A stretch of 64,000 nucleotides of DNA from Bacteroidota bacterium (GCA_024742495.1 JANSYJ010000005.1:1-64000), one strand, 5' to 3'; positions 36,953-46,822 are shown, numbered from the stretch's first letter. Program-made: numbers and translations. Notes: generated by a model from the sequence alone, not told the origin.

Positions 36953-37123
36953 ATGTTCGGATTATTCAAGAAGAAAACGGAGAAGGAAAAGCTTCAGGAG
37001 CAGTATGCGAAGCTTATGCAGGAAGCACATCGTTTATCAACTATCGATAGAGCTAAAAGTGATTTGAAAACTTCTGAAGCGGAGGAAGTAGCTCAAAAGC
37101 TTGAGGCTTTGGTTACCACTTAA
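36953..37123 (+). CDS. Small Lacal_2735/DUF6435-type protein
   Basis: 56 residues from the ATG at 36953: MFGLFKKKTEKEKLQEQYAK at the start, then a helical body ending LEALVTT. The layout, a short MFGLFKKK start followed by amphipathic helices rich in Glu, Lys and Ala, matches the small Lacal_2735 family seen in Flavobacteriia, of unknown function. It lies 45 nt after the LytTR gene and ends 3 nt before the convergent regulator gene. It was found by reading the gap. Confidence 0.82.
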   Translation: MFGLFKKKTEKEKLQEQYAKLMQEAHRLSTIDRAKSDLKTSEAEEVAQKLEALVTT

Positions 37124-37125
37124 TT

Positions 37126-37869
37126 TTAACCTTGCAGCCAGTTTTTAAAACTGCTACTACGTTCACTACTAACTATGCCCTCTTCATGAAGGCCTGGTTT
37201 AGTAATGACCTTATAGCGCGACTTGGAAAGGGGGATTAATTCGCTAATGGCCTTTAGGTTAACAATAAACTGGCGGTTGATTTGATAAAACTGCTCAGGG
37301 TTTAGCGCTTCAATTAGCTCCTTCAGTTTATAGTCTACCAAAAACTCTTGACCCTTAAAGTCAATTAAAAAGCAGTGTTTACCCTTCGCGTAAAAGTAGG
37401 CGGCCTCATTGCTGCTTATGGTTTTTAACTTTTGGCCCTGGGCAACTAAAAATCGCTCTTTGTATTGGGGATTAAGGTCCTTTATCATCTTTTGCCAGTT
37501 GGCAATCTTATTACTGTCCTGCTGCCTTTCTAATTTCTCAATCGCCAAACGCAAGTCATCAATGTGAATGGGCTTTAGCAGATAGTCCACGCTATTTAGC
37601 TTAAAGGCCCGAATGGCGTATTCGTCGTAGGCGGTCGTAAAAATTAAAGGAAAGCTAAGCTGATGTTTTTCCAGGGCCTGAAAGGAGCTCCCATCACCAA
37701 GATGGATGTCTACAAAGGCTAAGTCGGCATCGCTGTTTTTGAGTTCACTCTCCAAAGCCTTAATTGTGCCCAAAATCTTTGTTAATTCCCAGTTGGGTCT
37801 AAGCTCCGCAATCTTTTCTGCTAACCTTTGGGCGGCAATAGGTTCATCTTCTATTATCAGGTATTTCAT
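37126..37869 (-). CDS. LytTR-family response regulator, second system
   Basis: 247 residues: receiver domain with E7/D8, phospho-Asp54 in LAFVDIHLGD and VDYLLKPIHI, then a LytTR DNA-binding domain (about 145-247) with AAYFYAKGKHCFLID and QINRQFIVNLKAIS. The gene starts 4 nt inside the end of its kinase gene (ATGA overlap), so the pair is coupled. It is only distantly similar to the regulator at 36176, with which it converges. Confidence 0.96.
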   Translation of the reverse strand: MKYLIIEDEPIAAQRLAEKIAELRPNWELTKILGTIKALESELKNSDADLAFVDIHLGDGSSFQALEKHQLSFPLIFTTAYDEYAIRAFKLNSVDYLLKPIHIDDLRLAIEKLERQQDSNKIANWQKMIKDLNPQYKERFLVAQGQKLKTISSNEAAYFYAKGKHCFLIDFKGQEFLVDYKLKELIEALNPEQFYQINRQFIVNLKAISELIPLSKSRYKVITKPGLHEEGIVSSERSSSFKNWLQG

Positions 37870-38951
37870 TCTTCTAGTCTTAAAAGCGGCAGACTGCCCA
37901 TGTATTGCTCATCAACAATTTTAAAATTAGGCATGGGCGCCTTTAAAAGCTTATACCTTTCCCTAATGTTTTTTAAGCCCAGTCCGGTGCTATGAGCTTT
38001 GCCTTTTCTAAGATTTATACTGTTGCAAACAATTAAGTCCTCCTTCTCTATGCTAATGGCGATGTGTAAGGGCCGATCCGCATCAATGCTGTTATGCTTA
38101 ATGGCATTGCTGAGTAATTCCTGTAAACTTAAGGGCGGCAGGTAGCTCCCTTCCTGCAAGTTATTCAAATTCCATTCGACTTGAATACCATTCTCAAAGC
38201 GGGTTTTTTGCAGCCGTAAATATTGGCGACAAAAATTTAATTCTTCTTCCAAAGGCACCAGCATCTTGGTGTTTACTTCTAGCATATGACGGTAAACACG
38301 TGCAAAATCTTCTACAAAGCTTTCCGCTTTTTTAGGCTCTTGTCGAATCAGTCCCGTTAATACATTCAAGCTGTTAAACATAAAATGTGGATCAAGCTGC
38401 GCCCTAAGATTTGCCAATTGGCTTTCAGCATGTTCCTTTTGCAGCCGCTCGGAATTAAGCAGGGTTTCACGCCAATTTCTAAAGAAGTAAATCCCCTCAA
38501 TTAAAGCGACAACAATTATGGTTATGGTATTGCTGAAAGCGACGCTACGCGCATAATCGGAGAAAGCCAGCGGAGCTTCTATTCCAATTAAGGGACTGCC
38601 TTCTAGTACATATAAAATGGAGACTTGAGCCACGGTGCTGTAGCCTAAAATCAACAGCACTTCTACCACTACCCGTTTGCTGGTATTTCCTTTCCAGGGA
38701 AGTTTAGTGTTTAATAATTGTATAATAAAGGCCGAGCCATAAAACAAACTGCCGGTAACAATGTAGGAGTAAATCCATCCATAAAGAAAGTCGTAAGGTC
38801 CCCAATTGCTGGTATGACCATTTTCAATGCCCAGCAAATATTCTAGGGCTCCAAGAATCGGCGGTACAAAGCCAATAATGGCAATGGCCAGCTGGTTCTG
38901 TTTCTTAAAGACCTCTTTGCGGATATGCTCCCAATTTACTTTTTGGCTCAT
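37866..38951 (-). CDS. LytS/YehU-type sensor histidine kinase, second system
   Basis: 361 residues with four membrane segments (about 20-40, 58-80, 95-115, 137-157), a coiled linker, and the His_kinase motif RAQLDPHFMFNSLNVLTG (phospho-His189). A reduced HATPase core follows with PPLSLQELLSNAIKHN and GLGLKNIRERY. It overlaps its regulator by 4 nt. Its start lies inside the end of the ABM-like gene upstream, so the three may be one transcript. Confidence 0.94.
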   Translation of the reverse strand: MSQKVNWEHIRKEVFKKQNQLAIAIIGFVPPILGALEYLLGIENGHTSNWGPYDFLYGWIYSYIVTGSLFYGSAFIIQLLNTKLPWKGNTSKRVVVEVLLILGYSTVAQVSILYVLEGSPLIGIEAPLAFSDYARSVAFSNTITIIVVALIEGIYFFRNWRETLLNSERLQKEHAESQLANLRAQLDPHFMFNSLNVLTGLIRQEPKKAESFVEDFARVYRHMLEVNTKMLVPLEEELNFCRQYLRLQKTRFENGIQVEWNLNNLQEGSYLPPLSLQELLSNAIKHNSIDADRPLHIAISIEKEDLIVCNSINLRKGKAHSTGLGLKNIRERYKLLKAPMPNFKIVDEQYMGSLPLLRLEE

Positions 38952-39291
38952 CTTTCGAAATTAAACTTCCCTTCTCGGCATGCAAGCGTTTTAAGGCGAG
39001 CTCTTGATCTATAAAAACATCCGACTCCCAGCCAGTGGTAATGCCATGGCCCATTTTGGCACTGAGCTTCATCGCTTTTAGGTGTGCACCGCTATTGCGA
39101 AATCGCAACATATCTTCCTTAGATTCCCAATGGGTAAGGGTGCTATATACTCTTCGAAAGGGAGAGAAGGTCTCGGTTTTAATGATTCCTTTCGATTTAC
39201 CGGCCTGCATAAATGAGCTCATGGCATGCATTTGAAAAAACACATTGGCCCAAGGGCTCTTCACTAGAAAGGAGGTGACACTGATATACAT
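38905..39291 (-). CDS. Small ABM-like/DUF3291-type protein
   Basis: 128 residues. MYISVTSFLVKSPW and FRRVYSTLTHWESKEDMLRFRNSGAHLKAMK look like a ferredoxin-like alpha/beta fold seen in antibiotic-biosynthesis monooxygenase or DUF3291 proteins. No heme or catalytic residue is certain. It lies 2 nt after the TonB receptor gene and overlaps the kinase start by 47 nt, so it may be in one operon with both. The exact family is uncertain. Confidence 0.65.
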   Translation of the reverse strand: MYISVTSFLVKSPWANVFFQMHAMSSFMQAGKSKGIIKTETFSPFRRVYSTLTHWESKEDMLRFRNSGAHLKAMKLSAKMGHGITTGWESDVFIDQELALKRLHAEKGSLISKDEPKSKLGAYPQRGL

Positions 39292-39293
39292 CT

Positions 39294-41684
39294 TTAAAAA
39301 CTTATGCGGTAAAGAAACATGGGGAATAAACCGAGTTGACTGGTGGTTTCAACTTCTCCGGTTTCGGCATTAAAACTTTGTCCAAAGGGATTATCCTGAT
39401 TGGTGAAGTTCTGGATATCTACCGCCCATTCTTGGGTAACTTTAGCACCAGCAATTTTGTAACCGATGCGGATATCGGCTCGGAAATAGGGATCATATTG
39501 GGCGCTAAAGGCATTGGCCTCATCAAAAATCCCTTCGCCCAAGCTTCTTGATAATTCTAATAAAATGGGGGTGTAACGCTGTCCACCAGCTAAGGTAAGT
39601 TTACCATCTACGGTGAGGATATGTCTGCTTTTAGAGTTTGCCGCGCTAAGCACAAACTCCTTCCCACTCACCACATTCCAAACATAATTACCATTAAAAG
39701 CGGTATTACGCCAAACACCATCGCTGGCACGATACTGCGATTCAAAAACAGATATAGTGCTAAGGAAGTAAAAGCCTTTGTCCATAAATTTTTCTACGGT
39801 TATGTCTAAACCGTAGTTATAGCCTCTCCCAGTGCTTTGTGCCGAATCGGGCAGGGCGAAATCAAAAGATCCAGAGTTTAAACTAGAATAGGAGTTGGGA
39901 AAAGCATCCACCGCCGCATTGTAAATATTTTGATAGTAGGCCTCCGCTTTAAAATTCCATGAGCGCAAGAAAGCCAGCTGATAACCCGCCACAAAGTGGT
40001 GGCTTTTAGTATAACTTAGATTGATATTGGGCTGGTAAATACTGCCGTCACTTAGTTCCTCTTGGCTGTATTGCAGCAATTCGTTCGGGAGTTGGCTGTG
40101 AAGACCATAGCCTAAGTTTAAACTGCTTTTTGGGTTTAAGCGATAGCTCATGCCCCAGCGTGGCTCAATGGAGTATTGCTCATTTTCGGGAGTGATTACG
40201 GTATGCAGGCCGGTGTTCATTTCCCATTCATCATTTATCCGGTATTGCCAGTTCGCGTAGGGTTGATAAAGCATATTGGAACCTTGTAAATTTCTCAGAT
40301 CTGTAAAACCACCGCGTCTGAAGCTGTAGGAAGAGTCGAGCAAATTATAATTTCTACGAGTAATATAAGCACCGGCTCTAAGCACATGATTTACATTAAA
40401 CTTATGATTTAGCAGGGCATTAACTTGTAGGGTACCGCGTTGAAAGTTCTGTCGATATTGAGGGCTAACAATGCTTCCGTCAATATTGAAGGTGTCGATA
40501 ATCACCTTGTTTTGAACACTGCTAAGGGCTACACTGATTTTATGATAGGTTTTATTAGAATAGAAATATTGGTGAGAAGCACCTAGTACCCCTGTGTTCA
40601 CCCGATTTCGAAGGTCTTCCTCATCGCTGTAAAATCCGCCATTTTCCTCCTCGTCATTTTCGCTATCTAAAAAGTCGATAGAGCTTACCCCACCAATGGC
40701 AAAGACCTGGATATTGCCGATTTTTCGGGAAGGAAAATTAAGTTTAAGGTTAATATCTTGATATTCAGGAATGGCGGTGCCTGTGCCAAAATCAATGCCC
40801 ATGGCAGCCATTACACCTAAGGTAGAATAGCGGTAATTTACTAGGTAAGATGAACGCTTCTCTTTGTTAATCGGACCTTCAGCGCCAAGCTCCAATCCAT
40901 TAAAGCCAATTTGCCCTAGGAACTCATGCTTTTCATAATTCCCATTTCGCATACTCAGGTCAAAAACGCCCGAAATCCCATCTCCATAATCGGAAGGGAA
41001 GGCCCCAGTGAGGAAGTCGCTATTGGCGAGCACATTATTGTTGAGCATACTTACCGGACCACCGGTGGCACCAAAGCCGCCAAAGTGATTTGGGTTTGGA
41101 ATGTCTAGTCCCTCTAAACGCCAGATCAGTCCAAATGGGGAGTTACCGCGAATAACGATATCATTGGTAGCATCATTGGCACGTTGAACACCGGCAAAAT
41201 TGGAGGCCATGCGAGATACGTCATTATTCGCTCCAGCAAAACGCTTCGTTTCTTCTATGCTAAAGGTGCGGCCAGATACATTTACCCTTTCATTTTTAGT
41301 GCGGGCTTTTTCTTCCTTAGCCTTTACCACTACCTCCTGAAGGTTCTGGGTGCTTTCGCGCATACTGGTATTTAATATAAGTTCCTTGGAGCCCAGAAGC
41401 TCAATATTACTAAGGGTCACCGTTTCATAGCCGATAAAACTAAATTGAAGATCGATCCTTCCCGTTGGAACCTTTTCTATTTTATAGTAACCATCCATAT
41501 CGGTGCTTCCACCAAAAGTTTGATTTTCTACACGAACCACCACATTTACACTGGGCAGCGGAGTTTGACTTTGAGCATCCAAGACCCGGCCTTTTATGGT
41601 TTGGCTAATTTCTTCTGAGCCAGGCCTGGCAAAAAGACCTGCCATGCTCAGGGAAAGGATTAGGGTGAATAGTTTGATTTTCAT
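39294..41684 (-). CDS. TonB-dependent receptor with carboxypeptidase-like N-terminal domain
   Basis: 796 residues: signal peptide (to about 20), a carboxypeptidase-regulatory-like beta domain (about 28-110: QTIKGRVLDAQSQTPLPSVNV), a plug (about 140-230: DIVIRGNSPFGLIWRLEGLDIPNP), and a beta-barrel to a terminal Phe (FLYRISF). It imports a substrate across the outer membrane using TonB energy; no SusD partner is present, so a metal chelate or small molecule is as likely as a glycan. The next gene starts 2 nt after its stop. Confidence 0.95.
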   Translation of the reverse strand: MKIKLFTLILSLSMAGLFARPGSEEISQTIKGRVLDAQSQTPLPSVNVVVRVENQTFGGSTDMDGYYKIEKVPTGRIDLQFSFIGYETVTLSNIELLGSKELILNTSMRESTQNLQEVVVKAKEEKARTKNERVNVSGRTFSIEETKRFAGANNDVSRMASNFAGVQRANDATNDIVIRGNSPFGLIWRLEGLDIPNPNHFGGFGATGGPVSMLNNNVLANSDFLTGAFPSDYGDGISGVFDLSMRNGNYEKHEFLGQIGFNGLELGAEGPINKEKRSSYLVNYRYSTLGVMAAMGIDFGTGTAIPEYQDINLKLNFPSRKIGNIQVFAIGGVSSIDFLDSENDEEENGGFYSDEEDLRNRVNTGVLGASHQYFYSNKTYHKISVALSSVQNKVIIDTFNIDGSIVSPQYRQNFQRGTLQVNALLNHKFNVNHVLRAGAYITRRNYNLLDSSYSFRRGGFTDLRNLQGSNMLYQPYANWQYRINDEWEMNTGLHTVITPENEQYSIEPRWGMSYRLNPKSSLNLGYGLHSQLPNELLQYSQEELSDGSIYQPNINLSYTKSHHFVAGYQLAFLRSWNFKAEAYYQNIYNAAVDAFPNSYSSLNSGSFDFALPDSAQSTGRGYNYGLDITVEKFMDKGFYFLSTISVFESQYRASDGVWRNTAFNGNYVWNVVSGKEFVLSAANSKSRHILTVDGKLTLAGGQRYTPILLELSRSLGEGIFDEANAFSAQYDPYFRADIRIGYKIAGAKVTQEWAVDIQNFTNQDNPFGQSFNAETGEVETTSQLGLFPMFLYRISF

Positions 41685-41863
41685 TTTTATGTTTTAGTGA
41701 ATCGCAGGCCAAAAGTGAAGGCTTTAAATGATTTCTGCAATCGCAAAGGCATGAATCGGGATATTTCGGCGATGAGTCGGGATTTTTGGGTGGAGAATGA
41801 CTTTTGTTGGTTTTGCATTGAGGGATTTTACGTTCATTTGCTGCACCTCTCAAATCTTAAGTT

Positions 41864-43120
41864 ATGGATCCAAAAAAGATGCACCCCGAAAGCCTAATGA
41901 TGTCTTACGGTTATGATGCACACCTCTCCGAGGGCTCAGTAAAGTGCCCCATTTTTCAAACATCAACCTTTGCATTTAAAACCGCCGAAGAAGGGAAAGC
42001 CTTTTTTGAAGTGGCCTACGGAATTCGTGAAAAGGGCGCCGATGAAACCTTGGGGCTGATTTACAGTCGTTTGAATAATCCAGATCTGGAAATTCTCGAA
42101 AACCGATTAACGCTTTGGGATAAGGCTGATGATGCAGCGGTTTTCGAAAGTGGCATGAGTGCTATCAGTACCGTGCTTTTGGAATTCTTGAAACCGGGAG
42201 ATTTAATCTTATTTTCCAATCCTGTTTACGGTGGCACGGATCACTTTATAAATCACTTTTTACCCAAATATGGGGTGGAGGTGCAAGGATTTACGCCCCA
42301 TGATACCAAGGAGGATATTGAGGCGATGATACAAGCTCATCCCGCCAAGGATCGTTTGAAAATGATTTACGTTGAAACCCCGGCTAATCCTACCTTGGAT
42401 TTATTCGACATTGAAGCCTGTGTGGAATTAGCGCAGAAATACAGTCGCGATGCCGAGGATAGAGTATATGTAGCGGTAGACAATACTTATATGGGTCCCT
42501 TATGGCAGCACCCATTAAAATTTGGAGCCGACTTTGTGATTTACTCTGCTACCAAATACATTGGTGGACATTCGGATGTTATTGCAGGGGCGGTTTTAGG
42601 TTCTGCTGAGGTAATGGGACGCGTAAAAGAACTGCGCACCTTTTTAGGTAATATGGCCAGCCCACATACCGGATGGCTTTTAATGCGCAGCTTAGAAACC
42701 TTGAAAGTGCGCATGGAGCGTCAGGCGATAAACGCCAAATCGGTAGCAGAATGGTTGGCCCAACATCCCAAGGTGGAGAAGGTCTATTACCTAGGAATGA
42801 TTGAAGATAAAGATGCGCGTCATCAAGCAATTTTTGATCGCCAATGCGAATGCGCTGGTGCCATGCTTTCCTTTGATGTAAAAGGAGGAGAGGCAGAAGC
42901 TTTCCGTTTCTTAAATGGATTGAAATTGGTGAAACTGGCAGTAAGCTTAGGTTCTACGGAATCCTTAGCCGAACATCCAGCATCTATGACCCATGCCGGA
43001 GTGGCTGAAGACCTGAGGAAGCAATTAAATATTGGTGAAAAAATGGTGCGCCTCTCGGTAGGGGTGGAGCATTCCGATGATCTAATTGCCGATTTGAGTC
43101 AAGCTTTTGATTTGGTTTAA
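41864..43120 (+). CDS. PLP-dependent Cys/Met metabolism enzyme (gamma-lyase type)
   Basis: 418 residues of PF01053: SVKCPIFQTSTFAFKT, YSRLNNPDLEILENRL, FESGMSAIST, YVETPANPTLDL, VDNTYMGPLWQHPL, and the PLP lysine K231 in YSATKYIGGHSD. This could be methionine gamma-lyase or cystathionine gamma-synthase; the substrate cannot be decided from sequence. An insert near 50-62 (ADETLGLI) is seen in a subgroup annotated as cystathionine gamma-synthase family. It is divergent from the TonB receptor gene. Confidence 0.93.
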   Translation: MDPKKMHPESLMMSYGYDAHLSEGSVKCPIFQTSTFAFKTAEEGKAFFEVAYGIREKGADETLGLIYSRLNNPDLEILENRLTLWDKADDAAVFESGMSAISTVLLEFLKPGDLILFSNPVYGGTDHFINHFLPKYGVEVQGFTPHDTKEDIEAMIQAHPAKDRLKMIYVETPANPTLDLFDIEACVELAQKYSRDAEDRVYVAVDNTYMGPLWQHPLKFGADFVIYSATKYIGGHSDVIAGAVLGSAEVMGRVKELRTFLGNMASPHTGWLLMRSLETLKVRMERQAINAKSVAEWLAQHPKVEKVYYLGMIEDKDARHQAIFDRQCECAGAMLSFDVKGGEAEAFRFLNGLKLVKLAVSLGSTESLAEHPASMTHAGVAEDLRKQLNIGEKMVRLSVGVEHSDDLIADLSQAFDLV

Positions 43121-43265
43121 TAAGGGGACTTTGTTAAGATTATGTCCCGAATAAGCCATTAGGGATCTAAGTGTCGTTTTCATTTTGCTATTTAGGGAAA
43201 GCTCCATAAGCCTTCGATTTTGTAATATAGTACTCCCAATTATAGAGGCATAGATTTGGACTGTA

Positions 43266-44540
43266 ATGAAGCGTGAAATCTGTATTGTTGGAGCCGGGCC
43301 GGCAGGCCTATATGCTGCATTGAGCTTGGCTAAAAAAGGTATTCCTTCTACCATTGTGGACAAGGCCTTTTTTCCTCGCGATAAAGTTTGTGGTGAGGCT
43401 TTAACCTCATCCGTTTTGCGCTGTATCCAAAACCTTAACCCAGAAATACTGGAATCTCAGGCTTTTAAATCCGCCAAGCATTCTATCGATTACCTGCGTT
43501 TTTTTGCACCGAATCACCATAGTGTTCGAATACCTTTCGACTCAAAAATTAACCAAAGGGTTGGACTAGAGTCTTTTGTTTCCATAAGGCGAATTGATTT
43601 GGATAATGTTTTAATGGACTATGCCAAAGCCAATCCCTTAATTGAAGTTATTGAAGGTTTTGCGGTAAATGAAGTGAAGTGGCTGGATTCAGGCGTTCAA
43701 GTGCATTCTAATAAGAGGGAGCAAAGTTTAGAAGCGCAAATGCTGCTAATTGCCAATGGCTATAATTCGAAATTTGTAAAGCAAGCTGGTCTTTGGGAGC
43801 AAGCGGATGAATCGAATGCTTGTGGTGTTACCGCTTATTATGAAAATGTTAGTGGTATATCGGATGGTAAAACCGCCGAGTGTTACCTACTCGATGATTT
43901 GAAATCAGGTGGCTTGTATGTTTTACCAGTAGCGAAGGGTCTTGTAAACGTAAACATTGCCATGCGCAATGATGTGCGGAAGAAGTATAAGATCAACCTC
44001 CGAAAGGTTTTGGAGGAGAATTTGAAATCTCATCCTGCTTTAAAAGAACGCTTTAAGGATGCAATTGTGGTTCAAAAGCCCAAGGGCCACGGCTATCATT
44101 TAGGAGTAAAAAGAAGGAGGATAATTGGAGATCGTTTTATGCTTATTGGTGATGCTGGTGGTTTTAATGATGCCATTAGCGCAAATGGAATTGCTCACGC
44201 TATGATAAGCGCCGAGCATGCCGCCCAAGCATTGAAGGAGGCTTATGCCCAAAAGGATTTTAGCGACGCTAGTTTTAGAGCATATCAGAAAAAGGTTTAT
44301 CGTTCTTTTTTCGGAATCCGCTGGCAAGGAATTCTAAGTCAGCCATTTTTTATTCAGCCCAAGCTCCTTTTCTTTTTTGTAAATAAACTCTTTAGTTATC
44401 GCGGTGCTGAGGACTTAATCAGTTTGGCGATGTATAAGAAGAATCCTTGGTCTTTAGTTTTTGATGCTACTTTTTACAAGCTTCTATTCGGTTTAAAGAA
44501 GGAGACAATTCCCGAGACTGGAAAGCTGCTAAACTCTTAA
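43266..44540 (+). CDS. Geranylgeranyl-reductase-family FAD oxidoreductase
   Basis: 424 residues with the FAD motif IVGAGPAGLYAALSLAKKG (8-26), FFPRDKVCGEALTS, and the second FAD block MLIGDAGGFNDAISANGIAHAM. This fits the GGR/UbiH-like group that acts on isoprenoids, halogenated or aromatic lipids; the true substrate is unknown. The C-terminal region (about 330-380) is rich in Phe and may sit on the membrane. It stands alone. Confidence 0.9.
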   Translation: MKREICIVGAGPAGLYAALSLAKKGIPSTIVDKAFFPRDKVCGEALTSSVLRCIQNLNPEILESQAFKSAKHSIDYLRFFAPNHHSVRIPFDSKINQRVGLESFVSIRRIDLDNVLMDYAKANPLIEVIEGFAVNEVKWLDSGVQVHSNKREQSLEAQMLLIANGYNSKFVKQAGLWEQADESNACGVTAYYENVSGISDGKTAECYLLDDLKSGGLYVLPVAKGLVNVNIAMRNDVRKKYKINLRKVLEENLKSHPALKERFKDAIVVQKPKGHGYHLGVKRRRIIGDRFMLIGDAGGFNDAISANGIAHAMISAEHAAQALKEAYAQKDFSDASFRAYQKKVYRSFFGIRWQGILSQPFFIQPKLLFFFVNKLFSYRGAEDLISLAMYKKNPWSLVFDATFYKLLFGLKKETIPETGKLLNS

Positions 44541-44605
44541 TGAGAGCTCGAATAGGATATAATATATTGAGGAGTTATTTAACCTTCAATGATAAAGCGT
44601 AGCGC

Positions 44606-45031
44606 TTGAGAAACTGTGTTCACATCTTCTTATTTCTTTTTGGTTCAAGCGGCTGCTTCTCTTGCAGCCAAGGACCAGTAGATGGCGCAGCTTTGTCCGC
44701 GAAGGATCGAGATTTTATAGAGAGACTTGGTCTCTGTGATGCCAGGGAAGAAATTATACTTTTTGATACCCAATTTGATCTCAGAAGTAGTGGGAATTTG
44801 ATCACTAACAAACGTTTAGCGGCTTATTGGATTGAAGCCGAAGAGGAATTTTCCAATATAGACTGGGCTTTTTATGAAGATATCGACAGCCTGAAAGTCA
44901 AAGATTTAAGTTCCTCCTTAAGCTATGCATCTTATTTGGAAGTTCATAGAAGGGGTCAAGCAAGTTTTAGACTTTATGTTGATGGGGACAAAGAAGAAGA
45001 AGAGGTATTTTTTGAAAAAGCTCTACTTTAA
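44606..45031 (+). CDS. Possible lipoprotein of unknown function
   Basis: 141 residues from a TTG at 44606; the in-frame TAG two codons before it excludes an earlier start. The N-terminus looks like a lipoprotein signal ending FSC (Cys about 20). The acidic C-terminal part is soluble. No family was recognised. A TATAAT-like sequence is found about 45 nt upstream. Confidence 0.6.
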   Translation: MRNCVHIFLFLFGSSGCFSCSQGPVDGAALSAKDRDFIERLGLCDAREEIILFDTQFDLRSSGNLITNKRLAAYWIEAEEEFSNIDWAFYEDIDSLKVKDLSSSLSYASYLEVHRRGQASFRLYVDGDKEEEEVFFEKALL

Positions 45032-45115
45032 GGCAACAAAGTATAAATGCGAATCAGTAATGCTATTTATTCGCAAGGACTCATCAGTTTAAGAGAATCT
45101 ATTTAGGGTTAAGGA

Positions 45116-45814
45116 ATGAAAAAACAATTTTTGAGAGCCCTATTTGGCTTAACTATTCTTCTTCCATCTTCTTTAGGGGCACAAATCAATCAAGATAAAT
45201 TAGGCGCCTGGTATATCTATTTTTTTAATGCCCGTTTTACCGACAGCAATTGGGGTATTCAGGGCGATGTGCAATATCGAAACTGGAATTTAGGCGGAGA
45301 TTTGGAGCAATTGTTATTGCGCAGTGGTTTAACCTATAGATTTGATGATAGCAAGCTTTTAGTAACCCTGGGTTATGCTAATATCACAAGCGGTACTTAT
45401 GGTTCCGAAACCACCACTACTTCAGAAAGTAGAATTTATCAGGAGGCTTTATTTCCGGTTCAATTTGGCCAACATATTTTTACCACCCACCGCTTTCGTT
45501 ATGAACAGCGATTTGTAGATCAACAGGACTTTAGAACTCGGTACCGTTACAATCTGTTTATGAATATACCTTTAAACCAATCGGGGATGCGACCGAAGAC
45601 AATTTATTTGGCCCTGTACAATGAGGTGTTTCTTAATGGCGAACGCAACATTGGTAATGACCGATCCGTAGCGATTTTTGATCGCAATCGATTATATATC
45701 GCCGCGGGTTACATTATTCGAAATGGGCTTAAAGTCCAAGTTGGAATTATGAAGCAAAGCACAAATGCATGGCAAAAGAATCAGCTGCAATTAAGTGTGC
45801 ATCATAATTTCTAA
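45116..45814 (+). CDS. DUF2490 outer-membrane protein
   Basis: 232 residues: signal peptide (to about 22) followed by beta-barrel-like strands with alternating residues and many aromatics, ending in VHHNF. The pattern LGAWYIYFFNARFTDSNWGI and RSGLTYRFDDSKLLVTLGYA fits DUF2490, a family of outer-membrane proteins of unknown function. It stands alone. Confidence 0.85.
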   Translation: MKKQFLRALFGLTILLPSSLGAQINQDKLGAWYIYFFNARFTDSNWGIQGDVQYRNWNLGGDLEQLLLRSGLTYRFDDSKLLVTLGYANITSGTYGSETTTTSESRIYQEALFPVQFGQHIFTTHRFRYEQRFVDQQDFRTRYRYNLFMNIPLNQSGMRPKTIYLALYNEVFLNGERNIGNDRSVAIFDRNRLYIAAGYIIRNGLKVQVGIMKQSTNAWQKNQLQLSVHHNF

Positions 45815-45845
45815 GTAGTAAACCCTTATTAATTAAAGAGCGCCA

Positions 45846-46343
45846 ATGGGGCATGCTATAGATCTATTTATCGCACCAAAACCCATAAAGGAAACCAAAG
45901 TCTTGGATCTGGGTTTTGCTCTAATTCACGAAGAGGGATATGTCTTAATTCCACTCCATGAATTGAATGTGGATTCCTTTGAAATTGAGAACAATATCGA
46001 AGATGATGATTATGGTGAAAACATAGCTTTAGATACTAAAGTCATGCAGGAGCTAGCGCGCGTTTTGGGAGCCAAAAGCTATGTTATAGCTAGTTTAGAC
46101 ACACCGGATTTTATCGGTTCTACATATGTAGGTGCTCAGAAAATTAAGCATGAGGTGCCAATTAATCAGGCCTTGCATGCCTTGGGTGTTCCCGCGAAGA
46201 ATGGTTCGGAGTTCGACTATTTGAATTTAGGAGCATATCGCCAGACGGAGTTGTACTATCTAGAAGCTTATGTGAATCATAAGGATAGGTCTAATATTCA
46301 AAGAGGTCACATACGCTCTATTGACTATGGCAAAGGGATTTAA
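45846..46343 (+). CDS. Cytoplasmic protein of unknown function
   Basis: 165 residues, no signal or membrane segment. It is rich in acidic residues; DDDYGENIALDTKVMQEL sits mid-protein. No family was recognised. The start ATG follows the preceding gene's stop by 31 nt; the next frame starts 26 nt later. Confidence 0.6.
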   Translation: MGHAIDLFIAPKPIKETKVLDLGFALIHEEGYVLIPLHELNVDSFEIENNIEDDDYGENIALDTKVMQELARVLGAKSYVIASLDTPDFIGSTYVGAQKIKHEVPINQALHALGVPAKNGSEFDYLNLGAYRQTELYYLEAYVNHKDRSNIQRGHIRSIDYGKGI

Positions 46344-46369
46344 AACAATTTAAAAACCGAAGCATACTA

Positions 46370-46822
46370 TTGAAAGAGATAAAATATCGGGATTGGACGC
46401 TTAGAGTGGCGGAGGTAGAAACGCAAAGAATCTATAAAGAACTAAAGCAGTCCGGGGCTGAGTCTTGCGGCTGCACCTCTTGCCTAAATTTCATCAAATT
46501 AAGAGAAGAGGCCTATCCAGATGAGGTAAAGCTGCTTATTTCAAACTTGGGGATCGATATTCAAAAAGAAATTGAAATCAGCGATTTTGGCAGCCTAGAA
46601 GATGGTCGTCACCTCTATAGCGGCTGGTTTCATTTTAAGGGAAATTTTGATGGCTTTAATTGTTCATCATCGATGGTAGAAGGAAATGGTCATCTCGACC
46701 TTAATCCCATCAGCGAAAGCTTTAGCCTAGGGTTTCGCTATGCCAATAACAAGACTCCTTTAAAAGGAGTAGAAGGGCTGGTGCAAATTGAGTTCTGCTG
46801 CAAATTAGCTTGGCTCGATTAA
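46370..46822 (+). CDS. CGCxxC-motif protein of unknown function
   Basis: 150 residues starting with a TTG at 46370 (MKEIKYRDWTLRVAEVETQ). Residues 33-38 read CGCTSC, so a zinc or iron site is possible, and more Cys occur later (NCSSSM, FCCKL). The CGCxxC next to LNFIKLREEAYP looks like a family of unknown function I have seen in many bacteria. A later ATG would lose the conserved N-terminus. Confidence 0.65.
   Translation: MKEIKYRDWTLRVAEVETQRIYKELKQSGAESCGCTSCLNFIKLREEAYPDEVKLLISNLGIDIQKEIEISDFGSLEDGRHLYSGWFHFKGNFDGFNCSSSMVEGNGHLDLNPISESFSLGFRYANNKTPLKGVEGLVQIEFCCKLAWLD

Noticed and set aside
41697-41897. A B12 or SAM riboswitch upstream of the gamma-lyase gene
   Set aside because: No matching conserved elements or stems could be found in the 180-nt leader region.
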